A DNA stretch of 64,000 nucleotides. It comes from Roseicyclus sp. (GTDB lineage: Bacteria > Pseudomonadota > Alphaproteobacteria > Rhodobacterales > Rhodobacteraceae). Below, piece after piece: positions 10,819 to 19,980 of this stretch. The translations under genes and the position numbers were made by a program. A model generated the notes under the pieces. That model was not told the DNA's origin and did not search any database. It was given only the letters and a program-made list of their open reading frames with translations. The stretch is taken from positions 99,630-163,629 of the forward strand of contig JAGYJU010000006.1 of NCBI GenBank assembly GCA_018401965.1, in the 5' to 3' direction. Positions within the stretch are counted from its first letter, which is position 1. The number at the start of each line of letters is the position of its first letter.

Positions 10819-13724
10819 ATGCCCGAGCAGAAACACATCGAGGTCCGCGGCGCGCGCGAACACAACCTCAAGAACATCGACCTCGACATTCCCCGCGATC
10901 AGCTGGTGGTGATCACCGGCCTGTCGGGATCGGGCAAGTCGAGCCTTGCCTTCGACACCGTCTATGCCGAGGGTCAGCGCCGTTATGTCGAAAGCCTGTC
11001 GGCCTATGCGCGGCAGTTTCTCGACATGATGCAAAAGCCCGATGTGGATCACATCTCGGGCCTGTCGCCCGCGATTTCCATCGAGCAGAAGACGACCAGC
11101 AAGAACCCGCGGTCCACCGTGGGCACCGTGACCGAGATCTATGACTATATGCGCCTGCTCTTTGCGCGCGCCGGCACGCCCTATTCGCCCGCCACCGGCC
11201 AGCCGATCGAGGCGCAGCAGGTGCAAGACATGGTCGACCGCGTCATGGCGATGGAGGAGGGCACGCGCGCCTACCTGCTTGCCCCCATCGTGCGCGACCG
11301 CAAGGGCGAATACCGCAAGGAATTCATCGACCTGCGCAAGCAGGGATTTCAGCGCGTCAAGGTCGACGGGGCGTTCTATGAACTGGACGAGCCGCCTACG
11401 CTGGACAAGAAATTCCGCCATGACATCGATGTCGTCGTGGACCGGATCGTGGTGCGCGAGGGGCTGGAAACGCGGCTGGCCGACAGTTTCCGCACCGCGC
11501 TGGACCTGGCCGATGGCATCGCCATTCTGGAGACCGTGCCGCGCGGCTCCTTGGAGGCTTCCGCCTCCGCGTCGCGCGAGGAAGGCTCGGCAGAGGCCGA
11601 GGAACCTTTGCGCATCACATTCTCGGAAAAATTCGCCTGTCCCGTCTCGGGCTTCACCATCCCTGAAATCGAGCCGCGGCTGTTTTCCTTCAACGCCCCC
11701 TTCGGCGCCTGCCCGACCTGTGACGGGTTGGGGGTGGAGCTGTTTTTCGACGAACGCCTGATGGTGCCCGATGCGGCGCTGTCGCTGGCCAACGGGGCCA
11801 TCGCCCCCTGGCGCAAGGGCAAGTCGCCCTATTTCATCCAGACCATCGACAGCATCGCGCGCCACTACGGCTTCAACCCCAAGGCGGCCTGGAAAGACCT
11901 GCCCGAAGGGATCCAGAAGGTCTTCCTCTACGGGTCGGGCGAGGAGGAAATCCAGTTCCGCTATGACGAAGGCGGCCGCGTCTACCAGGTGAAGCGGACC
12001 TTCGAAGGTGTGATCCCGAACATGGAACGGCGCTACCGCGAAACCGACAGCGCCTGGATCCGCGACGAATTCGAGCAATACCAGAACAACCGCCCCTGCG
12101 GCGCCTGTGGCGGCTACCGGCTCCGGCCCGAGGCGCTGGCGGTCAAGATTTCCGGCCTGCATGCGGGGCAGGTGGTGCAGATGTCGATCAAGGAAGCCTT
12201 TGCCTGGTGCGAAACCGTGCCCGCGCATCTGAGCGCGCAGAAGAACGAGATCGCGCGCGCGATCCTCAAGGAAATTCGCGAACGCCTTGGGTTCCTGAAC
12301 AACGTGGGGCTGGATTACCTGACCCTGGCGCGCAATGCGGGCACGCTGTCTGGGGGCGAAAGCCAGCGCATCCGGCTGGCCAGCCAGATCGGGTCTGGCC
12401 TGACGGGCGTGTTATACGTGCTGGACGAGCCGTCGATCGGCTTGCACCAACGCGACAATGACCGCCTGCTTGGGACGCTGAAAAACCTGCGCGATCAAGG
12501 CAATACCGTGATCGTGGTGGAACATGACGAAGAAGCGATCCGCGAGGCCGATTACGTTTTCGACATCGGCCCCGGCGCGGGCGTGCATGGCGGGCGGATC
12601 GTGGCCCAGGGCACGCCCGCCGAGATCATCGCCGATCCCGCCTCGCTGACCGGGCAATACCTGTCGGGGGCGCGCGAAATCGCTGTGCCCGCCAAGCGGC
12701 GCAAGGGCAATGGCAAGAAGATCACCGTGGTCAAGGCCACGGGCAACAACCTGCGCGAGGTGACGGCGGAATTTCCCCTGGGCAAGTTCGTCTGTGTGAC
12801 GGGCGTGTCGGGGGGAAATCCACGCTGACCATCGAGACGCTGTTCAAGACGGCCTCCATGAAGCTGAACGGGGCGCGCCAAACGCCCGCCCCTTGCGAGA
12901 CGATGAAGGGGCTGGAGCATCTGGACAAGGTCATCGACATCGACCAGCGCCCCATCGGGCGCACGCCGCGGTCGAACCCGGCCACCTACACGGGCGCCTT
13001 CACGCCGATCCGCGATTGGTTCGCGGGCCTGCCCGAGGCCAAGGCGCGCGGCTACAAGGCGGGGCGGTTTTCCTTCAACGTCAAGGGCGGCCGCTGCGAG
13101 GCGTGCCAGGGCGACGGCGTCATCAAGATCGAGATGCATTTCCTGCCCGACGTCTACGTCACCTGCGAGACCTGCAAGGGCAAGCGCTACAACCGCGAAA
13201 CGCTCGAGGTGCAGTTCAAGGGCAAATCCATCGCCGATGTGCTCGACATGACGGTGGAAGATGCGCAGGACTTTTTCCGCGCCGTGCCCTCGATCCGCGA
13301 AAAGATGGATGCGCTGATGCGGGTGGGCCTTGGCTATATCAAGGTGGGCCAGCAGGCCACGACCCTGTCGGGCGGCGAGGCGCAGCGCGTCAAACTGTCG
13401 AAGGAACTGGCGAAACGCTCCACGGGCCGGACGCTCTACATCCTGGATGAACCCACCACGGGGCTGCATTTCGAAGATGTGAAAAAGCTGCTCGAGGTGC
13501 TGCATGAGCTGGTCGACCAGGGCAATTCGATGATCGTGATCGAGCACAACCTCGACGTGATCAAGACCGCAGACTGGCTGATCGACATCGGCCCCGAAGG
13601 CGGCGATGGCGGCGGCGAAATCGTGGCCCTGGGCACCCCCGAGGATGTGGCCGATGTCGCGGCATCCCACACCGGGCGCTATCTTGGGCCGATGCTCAAG
13701 GCGCGCAAGCACGCCGCCGAATAG
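10819..13724 (+). pseudogene. uvrA: Excinuclease ABC subunit A, frameshifted at the second Walker A
   Basis: UvrA is the damage-recognition ATPase of nucleotide excision repair. The start [20 protein letters not shown] is typical. The first P-loop GLSGSGKSS (34-42), signature LSGGESQR, second zinc finger [14 protein letters not shown], and second signature LSGGEAQR with [10 protein letters not shown] are present. The first zinc finger reads CPVSG where E. coli has CPVCG. At about 12812-12818 the second P-loop is broken: the DNA reads gtgtcggggggaaatcc where VSGSGKS needs four more bases, so frame is lost after GVSG and stops at 12828, while the remainder ([20 protein letters not shown] onward) stays open in another frame to 13724. 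A 4-nt loss in such a conserved gene suggests assembly error, but real inactivation cannot be excluded. It is likely SOS-regulated through the upstream LexA box. Confidence 0.93.
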
Positions 13725-13755
13725 GCCAAGGACAAGGCCGATGCGCCGCGCCGAT

Positions 13756-13784
13756 GCGACCGCCCCGATCCTTGGGGCGGTCGC
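13756..13784 (+). terminator. Hairpin, probable terminator after uvrA
   Basis: A perfect 11-bp stem (GCGACCGCCCC/GGGGCGGTCGC) closes a seven-base loop 32 bp after the uvrA stop. The following bases GTGCGTATTTATGG are only moderately T-rich. It lies between convergent uvrA and the RND operon and may act on either strand. Confidence 0.6.
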
Positions 13785-13785
13785 G

Positions 13786-13807
13786 TGCGTATTTATGGAA
13801 AGGTGAA
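13786..13807. repeat. 22-bp dispersed repeat, copy 1
   Basis: Begins TGCGTATTTATGG and ends AAAGGTGAA. It is identical over 22 bp to positions 46313-46334. Both copies sit past the 3' end of a minus-strand transporter gene. Confidence 0.8.
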
Positions 13808-13842
13808 GCGATGCGCCGCTGGGCGCTTGGTCTTGCGGCGGG

Positions 13843-16800
13843 TCATTCGGCGGCCCGCAAGGGCGGACGGGGCAGGGCCGTATCCTCTTCTGCCAGGGCG
13901 ATTGCCTGATCGGGCTGGTCAGGCCCGTCAGCGGGGGCCGGACGCGGGTCTTCATCCCAGAAGACGGTCGGGTTGACGGCACGCCGCGCCTCGCGCTGCA
14001 GGGCGTAATCCTGGGCGCGGCGCCCCAGGCGGCCCACCCCCAGCCGCGCGATGCGCCGCCCCGCCCACCCCAGGATCGTCCAGAACCAGATGCGGAAGGC
14101 GAGAAGCGCCGGGGTGAAGATCAGCGTCAGCACCGTCGCGATGCCAAGCCCGAAGACCACCGCCGTGGCCAGCTGTTTCCACCACAGCGCCGTGGGGCTG
14201 TCGATGGTATAGCCGCCATTGCCGAAATCGAGCGTGATCCCGTACATCATCGGTGCCAGTCCGGCCATCGTGGTGATCGTGGTCAGTAGCACCGGGCGGA
14301 TCCGCGCCTCGGCGGTGCGGGTGATCGCCTCGAGCCGGGGCATGTAGCGGGCATATTCCTGGTAGGTGTCGATCAGCACGATGTTGTTGTTCACCACGAT
14401 CCCCGCCAGCGCGACGATGCCGGTGCCGGTCATGATGATCGAGAAGGTCTGGTCCATCACCAGCATCCCGATCAGCACGCCCGTCGTGGACAAGATCACC
14501 GCCAAAAGCACGAGCACGGAATTGTAGATCGAGTTGAACTGCGCCAGCAGGATGATGAACATCAGCCCCAGCGCCGCGCCAAAGGCCTGGCCCAGAAAGG
14601 CCTGGCTTTCGGCCTGTTCTTCCTGGTCGCCCGCCCAGTCCCAGCCGACCGAGGCGGGAAAGGGGCTTTCGGTTTCGATCCAGTCGGTCAGCGCCGCGAT
14701 GCGTTCATTGGCATTGACGGGCACCAGCGACAGATCGCCCGCGCGCAGCCCATCGGCCAGTGCCCCGGCGGCAAGGGGGCCGGTCAGCTCGAAGACTTGC
14801 CAGCCGGTGTCGTCGATGGTGAAATCCGCCGCGCCCCCGGAGGTGTCGAACCCTGCATCGCGCAGGTAGGCCAGCGTCGCGCCCCCGGCGTCGGTGACGC
14901 GCGACAGGCCGCTGATCACATCGGCCTTGATGTCGAAGACGCGGGATTGGTCGATGCGGTTGATTTCGGCCAGTTGCGGCGCGGGGGTGTAGCTGATGAA
15001 ATTGGACAGCGGCACCAGCCCGTCACGGGTGCGCACGCGCAGGCTGTCGAGGGTCGACAACACCCGCGCCTCCTCGGGGAAGCGCACGCGGATGTCGATT
15101 TCTTCGTCCGAGCTGGGCACCCGCATCGTGTCGAGAAGGATACCGCGCGTGACCAGTTGCACCATCGCGCCCACGGTGGCGACATCGGCACCGAAACGGC
15201 CCGCCGCCTCGACATCGACATCGATCTGCCAATCGATGCCGGGCAGGGGCAGGGTATCTTCGATCAGGGTCAGGCCGGGCATGGCGTCGAAATAGGCGCG
15301 CGCGATCCGGGTGGCCTCCTGCAAGGCGTCCCAATCGTCGCCCGACAGGCGCAGGTCGATGGGCTTGCCGCTGGCCGGGCCGCGCGATTGCGAAAAGATC
15401 TCGGTCTGGATGCCGGGGATCTGGTCGAGCCGGGCCTGCAACCGGTCCAGGATCAGGTCGCCATCATCGCGTGTGCCCCAGGGTTCGAGGTCAAGCTGAA
15501 CCTGGCCGATGGTATCGGCGGGCGCGGCCACGCCACCGGTGTTGTTGTCCAGCCCGCCTTCGCCCGCGAAGGCAAAGACATCGCGCACGCCATCGGCCTG
15601 CATCACGATGTCTTCAACCTGGCGCACCAGCGCATCCTGTTCGGATACCGACAGGTTGCCGCGCGCACGCACGTAGACGATGGCGTTTTCCGGCTCGCTT
15701 TCGACGAAGAATTCCACCCCGTTATTGTTGGCGCCGAAATAGGTGAAGGTGGCGATGACGAAAGCCGTCACCGCGCCGATCATCACGACCGGCATCACCG
15801 GGTTGCCGACGATGGCGTGGATGACCCAGCCAAAGGGGGTGCGGCGATAGCCGGCCTCGACCCGCGCCTTGGGGCGTTCGATCAGCACCGAGCCGAGCAA
15901 GACCGACATTCCCACTGAGGCGAGGACGAACAGGATCGCGCCCGGTGCCATGCGCAGGATCGGGGCGGCATCTGCGGGAACGGCGATCAGGACGCCGGGG
16001 TTGATGGTTTGCAGCGCCGCCATGAACATCAGGTAGCCCGTGACCAGCGTCAGCCCCAGGCGCAGCGCATACCAGGGCAGCAGCGCCATGATCAGCGCCG
16101 TGCCCCGTTCGGTCAGCCGGGTGAACCGCGCGGCAACCCCGCCCAGAACCGGCAGGTAGACCAGCGCCACGATCAGCGAGGCCGAGAGCACGAAAATCAT
16201 CGTGATGGGCAACATGCCCATGAATTCGCCCGGAACACCGGGCCAGAACAGCATCGGCAAAAAGGCGCAAAGCGTGGTCGCGGTCGAGGCGACGACAGGC
16301 CAGAACATCCGCTTGGCGGCATCGGTATAGGCCTGCATCGGGCGCGCGCCCGCCTGCAGCCGCTTGTCGGCATATTCCACCACCACAACCGCGCCATCCA
16401 CCAGCATGCCCACGGCCAGGATCAGGCCGAACATCACGATATTGGAAATCGCGACGCCCATGATCCCCAGCAGCACGAAGGCCAGCATGAAGGAGGTCGG
16501 GATCGCAAAGCCCACCAGCATGGCGGAGCGTGTGCCCAGAGCTGCCAGCACCACGATCATCACCAGCGCGATGGCGGTCAGAACCGAACCTTCCAGCTGG
16601 CGCACCATGTCGGCCACCGTCACCGATTGGTCGAGCGTGGTCGACACCCGCACCGAGGCCTGCAATTCCGGCGGCCAGCCGGCGCGGACCTGATCGACGG
16701 TTTCGCGCACCAGGGCCGCGGTGTCGATGATGTTGAAACCCTGCCGCTTGACCACCTGGAGCGCGACACTGGTTTCGCCGTTGAAGCGCGCGGTGCCGAT

Positions 16801-17601
16801 GCGGTCCTGGTAGGTCAGCCGGATTTCCGCCAATTCGCCCAAGGTCACCACGCGGTCGCCGTTGACGGTGATGGGCAAGGCATAGACATCGGCAGGGCTG
16901 TCGAAGCTGGACGGGATCTTGACGGAAATCGCGCCGCTTTCGGTGGTGACCTCGCCCGCCGCGATCAGCTGGTTGTTGTTGACCACCGCGTTGATCAGGT
17001 CGCCGGCGGTCACGTCATAGGCCTCGAGCGCGAGCGGGTCCAAGATGACCTCGAGCATCTCGTCGCGGGTGCCGGCAAGGCCTGCCTCAAGCACGGGCGA
17101 CAAGGCTTCCAGCGCGTCCTGCATTTCATTGGCCAGCCGGATCATCGTGCGTTCCGGCGCATCGCCCGACAGCGCAACGATGACGATCGGGAACTCCGAG
17201 AAATTGATCTCGTTGATCGAATAGTTTTCCGCCCCTGTGGGGAACTGGCCTTCGGCGCGGCTCATCGCGTCGCGGACATCGGCGATGGTCGAGGATTTGT
17301 TCCAGCCGAATTCGAATTCGAGAAAGATCCCCGCGTAGCCTTCAGCGGCGGTCGAGGTGATCGTGGTCAGGCCGTCAAGATCCTGGAACTCGGCCTCCAT
17401 CGGGCGCACCAGCAGCCGTTCGCTGTCTTCGGCGGAAATGCCCGGAAAGGGCACCGACACGAACAGCCCCGGAATATCGATATCCGGCTCGCCTTCCTTG
17501 GGCAGGCCGACATAGGCGGCGGTGCCCACGACCAGCGAGAGCACCACGAAGGCCACGACCATCCGCGCGCGGTCGGCGGCCCAATCGATCAAGCCGGTCA
17601 T
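13843..17601 (-). CDS. RND efflux pump, inner-membrane permease
   Basis: A 1,252-residue HAE1/AcrB-superfamily proton antiporter that exports substrates from membrane or periplasm. The first TM helix is at about 13-33, followed by the large porter domain, and TM4 carries the proton-relay motif GMLVDGAVVVVEYAD. The middle of the protein has extra hydrophobic stretches (about 505-600) between the two halves, and a C-terminal cytoplasmic extension of about 90 residues after the last TM makes it longer than the usual 1,030-1,050. It overlaps the adaptor gene by four bases (ATGA). No outer-membrane TolC gene is adjacent, so a channel encoded elsewhere is presumably used. Substrate unknown. Confidence 0.94.
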   Translation of the reverse strand: MTGLIDWAADRARMVVAFVVLSLVVGTAAYVGLPKEGEPDIDIPGLFVSVPFPGISAEDSERLLVRPMEAEFQDLDGLTTITSTAAEGYAGIFLEFEFGWNKSSTIADVRDAMSRAEGQFPTGAENYSINEINFSEFPIVIVALSGDAPERTMIRLANEMQDALEALSPVLEAGLAGTRDEMLEVILDPLALEAYDVTAGDLINAVVNNNQLIAAGEVTTESGAISVKIPSSFDSPADVYALPITVNGDRVVTLGELAEIRLTYQDRIGTARFNGETSVALQVVKRQGFNIIDTAALVRETVDQVRAGWPPELQASVRVSTTLDQSVTVADMVRQLEGSVLTAIALVMIVVLAALGTRSAMLVGFAIPTSFMLAFVLLGIMGVAISNIVMFGLILAVGMLVDGAVVVVEYADKRLQAGARPMQAYTDAAKRMFWPVVASTATTLCAFLPMLFWPGVPGEFMGMLPITMIFVLSASLIVALVYLPVLGGVAARFTRLTERGTALIMALLPWYALRLGLTLVTGYLMFMAALQTINPGVLIAVPADAAPILRMAPGAILFVLASVGMSVLLGSVLIERPKARVEAGYRRTPFGWVIHAIVGNPVMPVVMIGAVTAFVIATFTYFGANNNGVEFFVESEPENAIVYVRARGNLSVSEQDALVRQVEDIVMQADGVRDVFAFAGEGGLDNNTGGVAAPADTIGQVQLDLEPWGTRDDGDLILDRLQARLDQIPGIQTEIFSQSRGPASGKPIDLRLSGDDWDALQEATRIARAYFDAMPGLTLIEDTLPLPGIDWQIDVDVEAAGRFGADVATVGAMVQLVTRGILLDTMRVPSSDEEIDIRVRFPEEARVLSTLDSLRVRTRDGLVPLSNFISYTPAPQLAEINRIDQSRVFDIKADVISGLSRVTDAGGATLAYLRDAGFDTSGGAADFTIDDTGWQVFELTGPLAAGALADGLRAGDLSLVPVNANERIAALTDWIETESPFPASVGWDWAGDQEEQAESQAFLGQAFGAALGLMFIILLAQFNSIYNSVLVLLAVILSTTGVLIGMLVMDQTFSIIMTGTGIVALAGIVVNNNIVLIDTYQEYARYMPRLEAITRTAEARIRPVLLTTITTMAGLAPMMYGITLDFGNGGYTIDSPTALWWKQLATAVVFGLGIATVLTLIFTPALLAFRIWFWTILGWAGRRIARLGVGRLGRRAQDYALQREARRAVNPTVFWDEDPRPAPADGPDQPDQAIALAEEDTALPRPPLRAAE

Positions 17602-18896
17602 TGTGTCAGCTCCTCGTAGGTGACGCGCACGGGTGTGCCATCGGTGACGAATTCCTGGCCGACGGTGATCACGTCGGCCACCTCGGGCAGACCGGCCAGC
17701 CAGACACCATTGGCGGTGTCGCGGATCATCCGCACGGGGGCGAAGCGCACGATCCCGTCGATCACCACGCGCAAGCCAAGCGTGCCATCGTCCGACAGCG
17801 TCATGGCCGAAGCGGGCAGAAGATGCGCCGAGGTGCCCTCGGTCTGGATCGCGATATCGGCGGTCTGGCCATCGCGGATCGATTGATCGGCGTTGTCCAC
17901 GGTGATCTCGACGCGGAAGGTGCGCGTTTGCGGATCGGCCGAGCGGCTGAGAAAACTCACCTGGCCCGTGACCTCGCGGCCCGAGGCCAGCCGCGCGCCG
18001 GCCGTCGCGCCGACGATGACGCGGTCGACCTGCGCTTCAGGCACGAAGCCCACCAGCTTGATCGGGTCCAGCTGGATGATCGTGGCGCAGGGGGTGCCGG
18101 GCTGCATCAGGCTGCCCAGTTCGGCGCTGTCGCTTTCCAACAGCCCGCCAAAGGGCGCGTGGATCTGCAGCCGGGTCAATTCTTCCTCGGCGCGGGTCAC
18201 GGCGGCCTCGGCGGCAAGGATGCCGCTTTGCGCGCTCTGGATCGCGGCCTGCGCCGCCTCGACGCTGGCGGCGGCCGATTGCACGGCGGCCTCGGCCGCG
18301 GAGACGCCCGCCGCCGCGCTGGCGGCGCGTGTTTCAGAGCCATAGCCGCTTTCGTTCAGGCGCGATGCGGCGTTGCCATCGATGCGGGCGGCGGTCAGCG
18401 CCGCCTCGGCCTCGGCCTGGCGGGCGCGCGCGACAGGCAGGCCTGCCTGCGCTTCGGGCAGGCGCGCCTGCGCCTCGAGCAGCCGTGCCTCGGCTTCGGC
18501 AAGGGCCGACAGGCGCGTGCCCGGATCGATTTCACACAGCAATTGCCCGGTTGCCACCTCTGCCCCGGCGCGCAGGGGAACCGACACGATCCGCCCCGAT
18601 GTTTCGGCCGAAACGACGACCTGGCGCATCGCCTCGGTGCGGCCGCGCAGCACCACGGCATTGCCCGTCACCTGCGCGCTGGATCGACGGACGACGACAG
18701 GCACGGCATTGTCATCGGGCGCCTCGGGCGCGATGGCGATTTCGGGCGTTTGCGGCGCTTCTTGGGCGCTGCTGCCGTCTTCGGTCTCGGCCCCGCCGAA
18801 ACGCGCGGCAAAGCCCAACAGGGCGTCGCGATCAAGGATCAGGAAATACAAAGCGACGCACACAAGAGCGGCGGTGACGATCGGAAAAATGCGCAT
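17598..18896 (-). CDS. RND efflux pump, periplasmic adaptor (membrane fusion protein)
   Basis: A 432-residue adaptor with an N-terminal membrane anchor (MRIFPIVTAALVCVALYFLIL). The lipoyl half-motif SGRIVSVPLRAGAEVATGQLLCEIDPG precedes a long Ala/Glu-rich coiled coil (about 145-245) and a beta-barrel domain (LVGFVPEAQVDRVIVG, GQVSFLSRSADPQTRTFRVEITV). It links the RND permease to an outer-membrane channel. It is the first gene of a two-gene operon with the permease. The 280-bp upstream region carries two operator-like palindromes, suggesting TetR-type repression, although no intact regulator gene is adjacent. Confidence 0.94.
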   Translation of the reverse strand: MRIFPIVTAALVCVALYFLILDRDALLGFAARFGGAETEDGSSAQEAPQTPEIAIAPEAPDDNAVPVVVRRSSAQVTGNAVVLRGRTEAMRQVVVSAETSGRIVSVPLRAGAEVATGQLLCEIDPGTRLSALAEAEARLLEAQARLPEAQAGLPVARARQAEAEAALTAARIDGNAASRLNESGYGSETRAASAAAGVSAAEAAVQSAAASVEAAQAAIQSAQSGILAAEAAVTRAEEELTRLQIHAPFGGLLESDSAELGSLMQPGTPCATIIQLDPIKLVGFVPEAQVDRVIVGATAGARLASGREVTGQVSFLSRSADPQTRTFRVEITVDNADQSIRDGQTADIAIQTEGTSAHLLPASAMTLSDDGTLGLRVVIDGIVRFAPVRMIRDTANGVWLAGLPEVADVITVGQEFVTDGTPVRVTYEELTQ

Positions 18897-19012
18897 TCTG
18901 GTCCTTGTCCTCGAGCGATCTTGCTGGCCGATCCCGCTGGAACGGCGTGTCAGGCTGGCCCCCCATGGGCAGCGTCATCGGGCCGGGTTGTGCCCCTTGT
19001 CCCGCTTTACGC

Positions 19013-19028
19013 TAAACCGACCGGTTCA
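19013..19028. promoter_or_regulatory. Operator-like palindrome 1 before the RND operon
   Basis: TAAACCGACCGGTTCA is an imperfect dyad with arms AACCG and CGGTT around two bases. It stands 117 bp before the adaptor start and resembles TetR-family operators of efflux pumps. A weak minus-strand promoter (TTGCGC, 17 bp, TAATCT) lies between this site and palindrome 2. Confidence 0.5.
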
Positions 19029-19059
19029 GATTAGTTTTTTCTGCGCCGCCGCGCAAGAC

Positions 19060-19075
19060 TGAACGAAACGGTTTA
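19060..19075. promoter_or_regulatory. Operator-like palindrome 2 before the RND operon
   Basis: TGAACGAAACGGTTTA is a second site related to 19013-19028 when read on the opposite strand (TAAACCG-N4-GTTCA core shared). The two centres are 47 bp apart, so a regulator could bind both and flank the promoter. Confidence 0.45.
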
Positions 19076-19176
19076 GTTGTGGCAGATGAATTGGGCCGGG
19101 CCTTGCGGGGACTGGTCGCATCGGGCTAAGACGCGGTAAGGTTTCGGATGCCCGGCAGAACCGGGGCGGGGGCGCT

Positions 19177-19941
19177 ATGTCGAACAGCGACAGTTTCATC
19201 GAAGAGGTGACGGACGAGCTTCGGCGCGACCGGCTGTTTGCCTTGATGCGCAAATGGGGCTGGCTGGCGGCCTTGATCGTCGCGGGGCTTGTGGGCGGGG
19301 CGGCCTGGCTGGAATACAGCCGCGCCCAGGACCGCGCCGCCGCCGAAGCCTTTGGTGACGCGGTGATCACGGCGCTGGACCAGGCCGACCCGCAGGCGCG
19401 CGTGGCAGCGCTTGACGCGGTCGTGGCCGACACCGCCGGGGCGCGGGTCATCGTGGCGCTCTTGGCGGCGGGCGAAGTGGCGCAGGGTGGCGAAGGCGCA
19501 GAGGCTGCGGCGGCGCGGCTGCGCAGCGCGGCCGAAGCCGCCGATGTGCCGCGCCAATACCGCGATCTCGCGCTGTTGCGGGCCGAGATGCTGGCGCCCT
19601 CCGATGCCGATACGGCGCAATTGATCTTGGGGCGCTTGGCGGAACCCGGCGCGCCCTATGCCGGGCTGGCCGAGGAACAGCTTGCGCTTCTCGATCTGCG
19701 CAGGGGCGACCTGGATGCAGCGCTTGACCGGCTGCGCGCGCTCGAACGCAGCGCAGCCGCCACGCCGGGCTTGCAACAACGCGCGTCTCAGTTGATTGTG
19801 GCCCTCGAAGCGGGATCGCGGTTGACCGACACCGCACCCGAACCCGTTGCCACGCCGGGCCCTGATCAGCTCTTGGCGCCGGCAGCCGACGAGGGACCAG
19901 ATGCGGAGGCCGCAAATCCGGCCCCTGCCGACAACAACTGA
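19177..19941 (+). CDS. Membrane-anchored TPR protein, YfgM-like
   Basis: A 254-residue protein with an N-terminal cytosolic segment (MSNSDSFIEEVTDELRRDRL), one TM helix at about residues 28-46 and an Ala-rich helical region with TPR-like repeats facing the periplasm. The arrangement and the bamB-like neighbour match the YfgM/TPR_21 family, whose E. coli member works with the Sec translocon and periplasmic chaperones. The C-terminus is a low-complexity acidic/Pro tail. It is followed 39 bp later by the BamB-like gene. The family call is good; the exact role here is inference. Confidence 0.77.
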   Translation: MSNSDSFIEEVTDELRRDRLFALMRKWGWLAALIVAGLVGGAAWLEYSRAQDRAAAEAFGDAVITALDQADPQARVAALDAVVADTAGARVIVALLAAGEVAQGGEGAEAAAARLRSAAEAADVPRQYRDLALLRAEMLAPSDADTAQLILGRLAEPGAPYAGLAEEQLALLDLRRGDLDAALDRLRALERSAAATPGLQQRASQLIVALEAGSRLTDTAPEPVATPGPDQLLAPAADEGPDAEAANPAPADNN

Positions 19942-19980
19942 TCCGTCCCTTGGACGGCAAAACAGGAAGGCCGGCGGCAG

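Noticed and set aside
16009..17619. A 536-codon open frame on the plus strand opposite the RND permease
   Set aside because: Low-complexity His/Arg/Gln/Gly sequence with no motif, antisense to a confident gene.
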